From positions 20,471-84,470 of the forward strand of contig CAIUWR010000049.1 of assembly GCA_903902915.1 (NCBI GenBank): a stretch of 64,000 bases of DNA, in the 5' to 3' direction. Under the pieces are notes generated by a model. That model had not been told where the DNA came from. It searched no databases and was given only the letters and a program-made list of their open reading frames with translations. Positions within the stretch are counted from its first letter, which is position 1; each line of letters starts with the position of its first letter. The stretch comes from an uncultured Hyphomicrobiales bacterium (GTDB lineage Bacteria; Pseudomonadota; Alphaproteobacteria; Rhizobiales; Beijerinckiaceae). The position numbers and the translations under genes are program-made. This document shows positions 49,053-57,319 of the stretch, piece by piece.

Positions 49053-50441
49053 ATGATCTCCACCATCATCCACGCGAACCAGCCCCATCCGCCGCTCAAT
49101 CGGGATTCAGAAGCCTTGCTGGCGGCCCTGATCGCCTTTTCCCGCGACGCCATCATCAGCGCCTCGCCGCTGGGCGTCATCCAGACATGGAACGATGGAG
49201 CCCAGCGTCTGCTGGGCTGGAGCGCGCAGGAGGCGGTGGGACGGCCCCTGCTTTCGCTGATCGCCGACCAAAACGACGGGCAATCGCTGCTTGACCGCGC
49301 CAGGGGCGGCGAGCAATTCCAGATGGAGCTGGAATTGCTGGACCGTCAGGGAAATCGCGCGGAGGTCTCCATAGGCGCAGCGCCCGTGCGCGACCACACC
49401 GACCAGATCCGCGCGCTTTCCTTCATCATCCGCGATCTGCGCAAACGCCGCCGCGCCGAAGCGAATGACGCGATGCTGGCGTCGCTCGTGCGGCAATCGC
49501 GCGATTCCATCTTCAGCGTCACGCGCGAAGGCTTCATATCAAGCTGGAACCCTGCGTCGGAAACGCTCTACGGATACACGCTGGACGAAGCGATCAATCA
49601 GCCGATCAGCGTGATCGTGCCGGAAAGCAAAAGCGAGGAATCCCATTTGATGTTCGCCGCCGTGCTGCGGGGCGAGATGGTCTTCTTCGAAACCCTGCGT
49701 CAGCGCAAGGACGGAGGGCTTGTGGATGTGGCGATCAGCGGCGCCCCGTTGCGCGACGCGCAAGGCGCCATCATCGGCATCTCCGCGATCCATCGCGACA
49801 TCACGCAACAGCGCCAACATGAGCAGCAAATGCGCCTCGTGATGCGCGAACTGGCGCATAGATCAAAAAATCTCCTGGCCATCATCCTATCCATGGCGGC
49901 GCAGACGGCGCGCAATTCGCCCACGCTGCCGGAATTTAACGCCCGCTTCACCCGGCGCCTGCAAGGACTCGCCCATTCCCATGACCTGCTGGTCCAGCAA
50001 AACTGGCGCGGGGCGCCAATTCGCGAATTGATCAGGTCTCATCTCGACCCGTTCATGGCGCATGATGGAACGCGCGTGACGCTCTCGGGGCCGGATGTGA
50101 TCGTCGATCCCAAGGCGGCCCAAAACATCGGCCTCGCCTTGCACGAGCTGGCGACAAACGCCTCGAAATATGGCGCGCTGTCCACCCCGGCCGGACATGT
50201 GGACATTTCCTGGACGAGGACGCCGGAGGCCGCCTTCGTGCTGGAATGGCGGGAGTCCGGCGGCCCGCGCGTCAGCGCGCCCAAACGGCGCGGCTTTGGT
50301 CAGACCGTCCTTGAGCGTCTGGCCGCACAGGCGCTCGAAGGCAAAGCCACGTTGTCCTTCAACAAGGACGGCCTGGTCTGGCGCATGGAGATCCCGCCAG
50401 ATTATATCGTCGCTGGCGAGGCATGGCCCGCCAGGATTTGA
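49053..50441 (+). CDS. Soluble PAS-PAS HWE-type sensor histidine kinase
   Basis: A 462-residue cytoplasmic kinase. Two PAS domains (about 20-130 and 140-252) precede the phosphoacceptor H269 in R-E-L-A-H-R-S-K-N-L-L. The HWE ATPase domain has L-H-E-L-A-T-N-A-S-K-Y-G-A-L-S and the W-R-E-S-G-G segment; no typical F-box is present. Many such kinases sense light, redox state or general stress in alphaproteobacteria. The Cys that binds flavin in LOV domains is not seen. No response regulator or sigma factor gene is adjacent, so it is an orphan. ATG 49053 is preferred to TTG 49029. Confidence 0.88.
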   Translation: MISTIIHANQPHPPLNRDSEALLAALIAFSRDAIISASPLGVIQTWNDGAQRLLGWSAQEAVGRPLLSLIADQNDGQSLLDRARGGEQFQMELELLDRQGNRAEVSIGAAPVRDHTDQIRALSFIIRDLRKRRRAEANDAMLASLVRQSRDSIFSVTREGFISSWNPASETLYGYTLDEAINQPISVIVPESKSEESHLMFAAVLRGEMVFFETLRQRKDGGLVDVAISGAPLRDAQGAIIGISAIHRDITQQRQHEQQMRLVMRELAHRSKNLLAIILSMAAQTARNSPTLPEFNARFTRRLQGLAHSHDLLVQQNWRGAPIRELIRSHLDPFMAHDGTRVTLSGPDVIVDPKAAQNIGLALHELATNASKYGALSTPAGHVDISWTRTPEAAFVLEWRESGGPRVSAPKRRGFGQTVLERLAAQALEGKATLSFNKDGLVWRMEIPPDYIVAGEAWPARI

Positions 50442-50444
50442 TCC

Positions 50445-51491
50445 TCACCCGATGCGCCCGCCCTCGCCTTCGAGCAAGCCCCACGCCTTCGCGCCAATCT
50501 GCTCTTTCCATCGCGGATAAAATCCATCCGCCAGCCTGGCCTTGAAAGTGGCGACATCGGGCTTGTCGAAGGTCATGCCGCGCTTGACGAGCTTTGCCGC
50601 CAAAGCCAGGTTGAGCGCGATGGTGACCCGCCTTTGCGCCGCAACCTGAACCTTGACGTTGCGCTCGACACTATTGCGGACATCGGCGGGAAGCTTGTTC
50701 CAGAACCCATCATTGGCGAGCAAGTTGAAGCCGGACCAGGAATGATGGGTCGTCGATATGAATTTCGTCACCTCATAAAACTTGTTGGTCTCGCAGATGA
50801 CCAGCGGATTTTCCTGAGCGTCCACCTCGCCATTTTTCAACGCATCGTAAAGCTTGTTGATGTTCATCGTCACGGGCTGCGCGCCGAGCGTGGTGAACAA
50901 ATCGCGGAAGATCTGCCCATCAGGGACCCGCACGCGCAGCCCCGCCATATCGTCAGCGACACGCACGCGCCGATCGACAGCGTCAAGATCGCGAAATCCG
51001 TTTTCCAGCAAGCCGTGAGGAAACAGATAAATTCCCTTCGCCTTGCACTCCTCGCGCAAATAGGCGCCTAGCGGACCATTCATGGCTGCGAAAATCCGCT
51101 CGGAACGGGTGAAGGCGAAGGGCAGACCCTGAATGTCCATTGGCGGCACGACATTGGAGAGAATGCCGCCCATCAAGGTGTAAAACTCAAGCTCGCCATT
51201 GAGCAGCATCTCGAGCGCGGCGGGATCGGAGCCGACAATTCCATTGTTTTGCGGATGAACCGTGACGACGAGTCTGCCTGCGGTTTCATGCGCCACACGA
51301 TCCCATAGCTTGACGAGGGCCTCGTTCAACGGGCTGGCGGCGGGCTGATTGTGATACTGCTGCGCTGTCCAGCGCGGCGCAGCGGCGCGCGCAAAGGTGG
51401 ATACGAAAGGCGATGCGAGCGCAGCCGCCGCGCCAGCGGCGCCGAGCAGGCGTCTTCTTGTCAGTTTCGTATGTGGCATTTTCATCCTCAT
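50445..51491 (-). CDS. TRAP transporter solute-binding protein, DctP type
   Basis: A 348-residue periplasmic binding protein. The N-terminus T-R-R-R-L-L-G-A-A-G is a twin-arginine-type signal, with cleavage near A-R-A-A. The DctP fold is recognised from G-I-V-G-S-D-P-A-A-L-E-M-L, the binding-loop R-V-P-D-G-Q-I-F-R-D and V-D-A-Q-E-N-P-L. It delivers organic acids to a TRAP permease. No DctQ/DctM membrane genes are in the window, so it must use a permease elsewhere or serve in sensing. Three in-frame ATGs (51491, 51485, 51479) compete as start. Confidence 0.88.
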   Translation of the reverse strand: MRMKMPHTKLTRRRLLGAAGAAAALASPFVSTFARAAAPRWTAQQYHNQPAASPLNEALVKLWDRVAHETAGRLVVTVHPQNNGIVGSDPAALEMLLNGELEFYTLMGGILSNVVPPMDIQGLPFAFTRSERIFAAMNGPLGAYLREECKAKGIYLFPHGLLENGFRDLDAVDRRVRVADDMAGLRVRVPDGQIFRDLFTTLGAQPVTMNINKLYDALKNGEVDAQENPLVICETNKFYEVTKFISTTHHSWSGFNLLANDGFWNKLPADVRNSVERNVKVQVAAQRRVTIALNLALAAKLVKRGMTFDKPDVATFKARLADGFYPRWKEQIGAKAWGLLEGEGGRIG

Positions 51492-51640
51492 GCGCGACTA
51501 TTGCGCGGCCAATGGCTCCAATCACCCAATTGGCGCCCGACGGCGGCTTTATAGTGACCGCTTCCGGATAATTTTTAAACGCCTCATATTTTGGACGCAT
51601 TATTCATATGAAAGGCTTGCGGGGCCAATCTGGTTATATC

Positions 51641-52777
51641 ATGTCGAAGACATTCACCCGGCTCAGCTGCGTCATCGCTGCCTGCTTGATCGCCTTCACC
51701 GCCGTGGCGCAGACGCCTGCGCCCAAAGCGCCAACGCCAAGCTCCGAAGCGGATTTTCGCGCGAAGCGAAACGCCTGGACCATTGGTCTGGAGTCAGGCC
51801 AGCTTGAGGGCCTGTATCCTCGTCTCGCCGCCGATATTCAACGCTCGCTCGATGACGGCGACAATCTGCGCGTGCTGCCGATGCTCGCTTATGGCGCGTC
51901 GTCGAATCTCGAAGACCTTCTTTATCTGCGCGGCGTCGATATCGCGTTCACCCAGTCGGATGTGTTCGAGTTTTTCCGCACGCAAAAGAAGATCCCGAAT
52001 CTGCAACAGCGCGTTCATTACATCATGCGGCTTTATAACACCGAGCTGCATGTTCTGGCGCGCCCGGAGATCAAGACCTTCGAGGATCTGCGGGGCAAGA
52101 AGGTGAGCTTTGGCCCGGCAGGAAATTCTGCGACCCTGACAGGGCCTATCATTTTCCAGCGACTCGGCATCGAATTGCAGCCGCTGCTGCTGGATCACAC
52201 GAGCGGCCTCGAACAATTGAAGCGTGGTGAGATTTCGGCCATCGTGCGCGTCGTCGGCAAGCCCATTGATCAGCTTGCGAAACTACCAGCGGGAACCGGA
52301 CTGCATTTTCTCGCCATCCCCGGGATGCAACTGTTTGACGACATTTACACGATCGGCGAGCTCGACAACAAGGACTATCCGACGCTGATCGCGCCGGGCG
52401 AAAAGGTGGAGACCATTGCGGTGCCGACGGTCCTCGCCGCTTATAACTGGCCCAGGAGCAACGATCATTTTCGCCGCCTCGATCGCTTCACCCGGCAAAT
52501 GTTCGCAAAGTGGGACAAATTTCTCGTCGAGCCGTCATCGCCCAAATGGCGCGAGGTGAACCCCGCCGCTTCGGTGCCGGGCTGGACGCGATTCAGCGTC
52601 GCCGAAGAGCTGGTCAAGGAGCCGGTCGCGGCCGGAGCGCAGACGCCCCCCACAAACTCGGACTTCGAGACATTCATGGATCAGCGCGGCGGCAGAGGTC
52701 CGCGCACCAAGGCGCAGCGCGAGAAGCTGTTTCATGATTTCGAAAGCTGGCGCGCCAAACAGGGCGCCACGCAATAG
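51641..52777 (+). CDS. TAXI-family TRAP solute-binding protein
   Basis: A 378-residue secreted protein of the TAXI/NMT1-like group. Signal peptide at 1-23 (C-V-I-A-A-C-L-I-A-F-T-A-V-A-Q). The mature part has the TAXI-type G-L-E-S-G-Q-L-E-G-L-Y, D-I-A-F-T-Q-S-D-V and G-K-K-V-S-F-G-P-A-G-N-S-A-T-L-T. A C-terminal tail of about 30 charged residues follows. It normally feeds a fused TRAP permease that is not present here. ATG 51608 is an alternative, but 51641 gives a proper signal peptide. It is divergent from the DctP gene. Confidence 0.85.
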   Translation: MSKTFTRLSCVIAACLIAFTAVAQTPAPKAPTPSSEADFRAKRNAWTIGLESGQLEGLYPRLAADIQRSLDDGDNLRVLPMLAYGASSNLEDLLYLRGVDIAFTQSDVFEFFRTQKKIPNLQQRVHYIMRLYNTELHVLARPEIKTFEDLRGKKVSFGPAGNSATLTGPIIFQRLGIELQPLLLDHTSGLEQLKRGEISAIVRVVGKPIDQLAKLPAGTGLHFLAIPGMQLFDDIYTIGELDNKDYPTLIAPGEKVETIAVPTVLAAYNWPRSNDHFRRLDRFTRQMFAKWDKFLVEPSSPKWREVNPAASVPGWTRFSVAEELVKEPVAAGAQTPPTNSDFETFMDQRGGRGPRTKAQREKLFHDFESWRAKQGATQ

Positions 52778-52821
52778 GCGGACCGAAAGGCCGGAGGTTT
52801 CAGCTCCGGCCCTTTCCTTGT

Positions 52822-54054
52822 TTATTTATATGCGGCGACCGGAGGAATAGTCTTCACCGGCGTCGGATCGAGATTGAACAGCTTGGCCGCATTGCCGCCC
52901 AGAATATTGCGCTTCGACTGTTCGTCGAGGAAGGGCAGATCATAGATCACGCCCGGCAGATCGAAATCCCAATGGGGATAATCCGACGACCAGACCAGCT
53001 GCGTCTGCGCATTGATCATCTTGAAGGTGGCTTCAAGAATCGAAGGATCGTCCGGCATTTCCATGGGCTGCGAGGAGAAATACATCTCACGCATATATTC
53101 GCTGGGCTTGCGCTTGAGCGACGGGCAATCGGATGTGCGCATCTTGTAGGAATGATCAAGGCGCTGCATCAGGCTATAGGCCCAAGTGAGGCCGCTCTCG
53201 ATCCACATCACCTTCAACTTGGGAAAGCGCTCGGGAATGCCGTTCACCACCCAGTTGGTCATATGCACCATGTTGAACCACATGAAGCCCAGCGCATGCA
53301 CGCCGATGAAACGGTTGGTGAGCTGAAGCGACTGATCGTTCCAGTTATAGGCGGCGTGGAACGAGATCGGGAGACCCATCTCCTCCAGCAGGCGGTAGGT
53401 CTTCATATAGGCGTTGTCATGCACGGGCTTGTAGCGCGGCGCCGTGACCATGAAGCCCTTCACGCCTTTGCGATGGCCGAAATCCTTGACCATCTGATAG
53501 GTGGCTTCCGGATCGTTAAAGGGCAGATAGAGCATCGAGATGATGCGCGGCTCGTGCTCCAGAATCGTGTCGCAAAGCCAGCGGTTATAGGCCCGCGCCA
53601 TCGCGACCTCGATCTCCACCTGCGGATGCGTGCCAAGGAACAGCATGGGGGTGGGAAAGAGGCAGGCGTAATCGACGCCCATGGCGTTCATCCAGCGCAG
53701 GGTCGTCGTGACGTCGCGATGCTGCGGCCCTTCGGTCTTCTCATGTTTGCGCAGCCAATGGCGCGTGATGCGTCCGCCGATGTCCTGATAGCCGACCGAG
53801 CCGCCCAGCATGCTGGAACGCCCGCCTCGGCTCGCCGATTCCAAGGCCTGGCGACGGATGACGGGATTTTCGATAAATTTGAAAATCTCGCCGTAGGATT
53901 CGCTCTCATAGTGATGCGAATCCACATCTACGATCAGAAAGTCCTTGTAGTTGCGCTGGTGAGCCTGCTCGGCCGCCTTGATCAGCGAATCGGAGGATGA
54001 GAATTCGTCGAACCGCACTTCGCGAACAGTGTTGGTGGGTGTCTTGGCGTTCAT
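52822..54054 (-). CDS. Amidohydrolase-2 family metal-dependent hydrolase/decarboxylase
   Basis: A 410-residue protein of the ACMSD-like amidohydrolase family. D-V-D-S-H-H-Y-E at 43-50 supplies the first metal His pair, S-F-H-A-A-Y-N-W a further His, and S-S-D-Y-P-H-W-D the catalytic Asp. Members hydrolyse or decarboxylate aromatic and heterocyclic acids. It is 12 bases downstream of the Rieske gene and therefore in one operon with it and an alpha/beta hydrolase. Substrate unknown. Confidence 0.87.
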   Translation of the reverse strand: MNAKTPTNTVREVRFDEFSSSDSLIKAAEQAHQRNYKDFLIVDVDSHHYESESYGEIFKFIENPVIRRQALESASRGGRSSMLGGSVGYQDIGGRITRHWLRKHEKTEGPQHRDVTTTLRWMNAMGVDYACLFPTPMLFLGTHPQVEIEVAMARAYNRWLCDTILEHEPRIISMLYLPFNDPEATYQMVKDFGHRKGVKGFMVTAPRYKPVHDNAYMKTYRLLEEMGLPISFHAAYNWNDQSLQLTNRFIGVHALGFMWFNMVHMTNWVVNGIPERFPKLKVMWIESGLTWAYSLMQRLDHSYKMRTSDCPSLKRKPSEYMREMYFSSQPMEMPDDPSILEATFKMINAQTQLVWSSDYPHWDFDLPGVIYDLPFLDEQSKRNILGGNAAKLFNLDPTPVKTIPPVAAYK

Positions 54055-54066
54055 GATCTGCTCCGC

Positions 54067-54429
54067 TCAGGCGATGACGAAAACATCGTCGCCGCGCTCG
54101 ACGACCTCGTATTTGCGCAAGAACTGACGGCGGTCGCCGATGCTCTGGCCCGTCTTGACGTCATATTCCCAGCCATGCCACGGGCAGACGAAATGCATTT
54201 CGCTCTCGTCGAATTCCTGTCCCTGATAGGTGCGGTCTTCAGCGATGATGTCCACGACTTTGGGCATCAGGAGACCCTCGCAAGCGGGGCCGCCCGAATG
54301 CAGGCATTTGTTCGCGTAAGCGTAGAATGCGCCTTCGTGATGGAACACGCCGATCTCGCCACGCTCCGATGGCACGATGCGCCGGTCGCTTTCCTTGAAC
54401 TCCGATTTCTTCGCTACAAAAATTTCCAT
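54067..54429 (-). CDS. Rieske 2Fe-2S ferredoxin
   Basis: A 120-residue single-domain Rieske protein. The cluster ligands are C42-x-H44 (C-L-H-S-G-G) and C82-x2-H85 (C-P-W-H-G-W). A 20-residue acidic loop separates the two halves. It would carry electrons to an oxygenase, but no oxygenase large subunit is next to it. The start at 54429 is chosen because the ferredoxin N-terminus (M-E-I-F-V-A-K) begins here. It lies between the hydrolase (47 bases) and amidohydrolase (12 bases). Confidence 0.9.
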   Translation of the reverse strand: MEIFVAKKSEFKESDRRIVPSERGEIGVFHHEGAFYAYANKCLHSGGPACEGLLMPKVVDIIAEDRTYQGQEFDESEMHFVCPWHGWEYDVKTGQSIGDRRQFLRKYEVVERGDDVFVIA

Positions 54430-54476
54430 GCGCTCCTCTCCTTTTGATTTCGTCTTCATTCCAGCCTGCGCGCCGC

Positions 54477-55397
54477 TCAGAGCCTCTCGCCCAGAAACCG
54501 CAACAAGCGCGGCGCAAAGAGGCCCGAATAGCTACCCGGCTCATCAATGGGGTCGGTGAGCCAGTAATGCCCGGCGCCCTGCATCACATAGCGCCGCACG
54601 AAATTGCCGGACTGCTTGAGCGCGAGAAAGAAGGCGTCCGTCTGGGCGCGGTCCACCACATCGTCCTCCGTGCCATTGGCCAGAAGCACGGAGACGGCGG
54701 CGGAGGACTTCATCGCGTAACTGAGGGGCGACGCTTCGAAGTAGAGCTTGCGATCTTCGAAGGGCGGCGAGCCAAGAAATTTTTCGGCGATATTGTCGCC
54801 GGGCCGGCTCAGGAGATCATGATCCCACTGCTGCGCCATGTCGAAGACGCCATAGACCGGGACGACGGCCTTCACCCTGGCGTTGACGGTCGCATAGGGG
54901 TCGTCCGGATAGGCCCTGGCGAAGACGGGGGTCTCGCCCCCCAAGGCCACGAGCGCCGCCAGATGGGCGCCGGCGGAATCGCCCATGAGGGCGATGCGGT
55001 CTGGATCAGCCTTGAACTCGGCGGCGCGGCTGCGCACGAATTGCACGGCGGCCCGCAGATCCTGGACGGACTGAGGATACATTTTCGCGCCGGGCTTCAC
55101 GAGGCGGTAGTCCACCGAGAAGACCACATAGCCGCGCTGGGCGAGCCACGGGCCCCAGTACCGATAGGCGCCCTTCGAGCCGCCCTGCCAGCCGCCTCCA
55201 TGAACCGTGATCACAACCGGATATTTGCCCGGCGCGGCCGGCATATAGGCGTCGCCCAGCAGCGTTTGCCCGTCGTGGCGGGCATATTCCACATTGGCGC
55301 GGGTCTCGACGCCGCTCAAGGATTGGGCGAACGCAGGAGCCGCGCCCAGAAGCGTCCACAGAAGGCCCATGAATAATGAACGCCGCGCAATCAGCAT
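54477..55397 (-). CDS. Secreted alpha/beta hydrolase, BD-FAE/esterase type
   Basis: A 306-residue exported esterase-like enzyme. The signal peptide spans 1-24 (M-L-I-A-R-R-S-L-F, cleavage near A-F-A-Q). The HSL-type H-G-G-G-W is at 66-70, the nucleophile S141 in G-D-S-A-G, and the His near 281 in A-G-H-Y-W. The family hydrolyses acyl esters. Start at 55397 gives the signal peptide. It is first of an operon with the Rieske and amidohydrolase genes and divergent from the urea operon. Confidence 0.88.
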   Translation of the reverse strand: MLIARRSLFMGLLWTLLGAAPAFAQSLSGVETRANVEYARHDGQTLLGDAYMPAAPGKYPVVITVHGGGWQGGSKGAYRYWGPWLAQRGYVVFSVDYRLVKPGAKMYPQSVQDLRAAVQFVRSRAAEFKADPDRIALMGDSAGAHLAALVALGGETPVFARAYPDDPYATVNARVKAVVPVYGVFDMAQQWDHDLLSRPGDNIAEKFLGSPPFEDRKLYFEASPLSYAMKSSAAVSVLLANGTEDDVVDRAQTDAFFLALKQSGNFVRRYVMQGAGHYWLTDPIDEPGSYSGLFAPRLLRFLGERL

Positions 55398-55455
55398 GAT
55401 CTCCCGCCCCGTTTGTTTTGCGCGCGCATCGTAACTTGCACAGCCCCGCTGTCTA

Positions 55456-55579
55456 GCGCGAATGGCGACTGCCTTTAAATTGAGCGGTTTAGGCGCGGAA
55501 GGGAAGGGCGGTTGCATGTTTGATAGGCAGTCGTCTTTTGAGGCAGCCATCCGTAACAAAATTCGTAGTCCATTCGCGC
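55456..55579. repeat. 10-bp inverted repeat flanking 104 bp upstream of urtA
   Basis: GCGCGAATGG at 55456-55465 and its exact complement CCATTCGCGC at 55570-55579 lie on either side of the divergent control region. They might be paired binding sites for the activator of the sigma-54 promoter or for the divergent hydrolase operon. The sequence does not match the NtrC consensus. Confidence 0.45.
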
Positions 55580-55600
55580 TTTTAGCGCGCCTCGGGCGTC

Positions 55601-55616
55601 TGGCACAGCGGCTGCA
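55601..55616 (+). promoter_or_regulatory. Sigma-54 (RpoN) promoter of the urea uptake operon
   Basis: TGGCAC-N5-CTGCA at 55601-55616 matches the -24/-12 consensus TGGCAC-N5-TTGCA with one mismatch. The GG and GC pairs are ten bases apart, as required. It is 67 bases upstream of the urtA start. Urea transport and urease genes are commonly under nitrogen control through NtrC and RpoN. Confidence 0.65.
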
Positions 55617-55682
55617 TAGGGTCCGTGTCCATTGAGGACTTTTTTAACGAGTGGCCAAGCCCTGGGGGGCGCGGCGAAACAA

Positions 55683-56996
55683 ATGGGGATGCGTATGCTT
55701 TTCTCTCGGCGGTCCATGCTGCGCGCAACCAGCGCGCTTGTTGGCGGCGCGATTGCGCTGGCCTCGTTCGGCGCTCAGGCGGCCGACACCATCAAGGTTG
55801 GTATTCTTCACTCCCTCTCAGGCACCATGGCCATCAGCGAGACCACGCTGAAGGACGTCATGTTGATGCTCATCGACGAGCAGAACAAGAAGGGCGGCGT
55901 TCTGGGCAAGAAGCTTGAGGCCGTCGTGGTCGATCCGGCGTCCAACTGGCCGCTGTTCGCCGAAAAGGCCCGCGATCTCGTGGCCAAGGACAAGGTCGCC
56001 GCAGTGTTCGGCTGCTGGACCTCTTCGTCCCGCAAGGCTGTGCTGCCGGTCTTCGAGGAACTCAATTCGATCCTCTTCTACCCCGTGCAGTACGAAGGCG
56101 AAGAATCCCAGCGCAATGTCTTCTATACGGGCGCCGCGCCTAATCAGCAGGCGATTCCCGCCGTCGACTATCTCATGAGCGCCGAAGGCGGCTCGGTGAA
56201 GCGCTGGGTTCTGGCGGGGACGGACTATGTCTATCCGCGCACGACCAACAAGATTCTCGAGGCCTATCTGAAGTCCAAGGGCGTCAAGTCTGAAGACATC
56301 ATGATCAACTACACGCCTTTCGGTCATTCCGATTGGCAGACGATCGTGTCCGACATCAAGAAGTTCGGTTCGGCTGGCAAGAAGACCGCAGTGGTCTCCA
56401 CGATCAACGGCGATGCGAACGTTCCTTTCTACAAGGAGCTGGGCAACGCTGGCATCAAGGCGACAGACATCCCGGTCGTCGCCTTCTCGGTCGGCGAAGA
56501 AGAGCTCGCGGGCCTCGACACCAAGCCGCTGGTCGGCCATCTCGCGGCCTGGAACTATTTCCAGTCGATTGATGATCCGGCCAACAAGGAATTCATCGCC
56601 AAGTGGCGCGAGTTCACCAAGAACCCGAAGCGCGTGACCAATGATCCGATGGAAGCCCATGTGATCGGCTTCAACATGTGGATCAAGGCCATCGAAAAGG
56701 CCGGCACCACCGATACCGACGCCGTGATCGACGCGATGGTGGGCGTTTCCGTGCCGAACCTGACCGGCGGCTATTCCGCCATGATGCCGAACCATCACAT
56801 CACCAAGCCGGTGCTGATTGGCGAAATCCAGGCGGACGGTCAGATCAACACCGTGTGGCAGACATCTGGCACCGTGGTCGCGCAGGAATGGTCCCCCTAT
56901 CTGGAAGGCTCCAAGGACATGATCTCCGATTGGCGCAAGCCCCTCTCTTGCGGCAACTTCAACGTGAAGACCGGCAAGTGCGGCGGTAAATCCTGA
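55683..56996 (+). CDS. urtA: Urea ABC transporter substrate-binding protein
   Basis: A 437-residue periplasmic binding protein of the branched-chain amino acid/amide family. The N-terminal signal has S-R-R-S-M-L-R-A-T and cleaves near A-Q-A-A-D. V-G-I-L-H-S-L-S-G-T-M-A-I-S-E, C-W-T-S-S-S-R and Y-V-Y-P-R-T-T-N are characteristic of UrtA. Gene order urtABCDE followed by urease fixes the role as high-affinity urea uptake. In-frame ATGs at 55683, 55689 and 55695 compete as start. Confidence 0.95.
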   Translation: MGMRMLFSRRSMLRATSALVGGAIALASFGAQAADTIKVGILHSLSGTMAISETTLKDVMLMLIDEQNKKGGVLGKKLEAVVVDPASNWPLFAEKARDLVAKDKVAAVFGCWTSSSRKAVLPVFEELNSILFYPVQYEGEESQRNVFYTGAAPNQQAIPAVDYLMSAEGGSVKRWVLAGTDYVYPRTTNKILEAYLKSKGVKSEDIMINYTPFGHSDWQTIVSDIKKFGSAGKKTAVVSTINGDANVPFYKELGNAGIKATDIPVVAFSVGEEELAGLDTKPLVGHLAAWNYFQSIDDPANKEFIAKWREFTKNPKRVTNDPMEAHVIGFNMWIKAIEKAGTTDTDAVIDAMVGVSVPNLTGGYSAMMPNHHITKPVLIGEIQADGQINTVWQTSGTVVAQEWSPYLEGSKDMISDWRKPLSCGNFNVKTGKCGGKS

Positions 56997-57021
56997 TCTG
57001 ACCTGATCGCAAGACGAATAT

Positions 57022-57046
57022 CGGGAGGCGCGCGCTGCGCCTCCCG
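57022..57046 (+). terminator. Intercistronic hairpin after urtA
   Basis: A perfect 10-bp stem (CGGGAGGCGC at 57022-57031, GCGCCTCCCG at 57037-57046) with a 5-base loop and no T-run. It probably protects or attenuates the mRNA so that binding protein exceeds permease. Confidence 0.65.
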
Positions 57047-57071
57047 CCCACCCCGAACAGGAGCGCTTGCT

Positions 57072-57275
57072 ATGTCCAACAGTTCCGCTTCCATGCCCGT
57101 CGTGACCGCTTCGAATGCGGCCAACTTCAAGGGGCGCCTGTTCGAGCGCCGTCAGGGACTGCTTGAGGCCCTCGCCTCCCTCTCCGGTTTTGCGCTGGTT
57201 CTGGCGAGTTGGTATGGCGTAAACACCGTTTTAAAGATCTCCGCGCTCAATGTGACGGCGATGATCGCCGACTGA
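57072..57275 (+). CDS. Small protein between urtA and urtB, one membrane segment
   Basis: A 67-residue open frame with a good AGGAG ribosome site eleven bases upstream. The N-terminus is Ser/Ala-rich, then K-G-R-L-F-E-R-R, then one hydrophobic segment at about 30-48, ending in A-M-I-A-D. I do not recognise it as a known Urt subunit. Position and ribosome site suggest it is translated within the urea operon and may be a small membrane accessory (inference). Confidence 0.5.
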   Translation: MSNSSASMPVVTASNAANFKGRLFERRQGLLEALASLSGFALVLASWYGVNTVLKISALNVTAMIAD

Positions 57276-57319
57276 CCGCGCACAAGGCGCCGGTCTGCCC
57301 CGGCCAAAGGATTTCCAGG

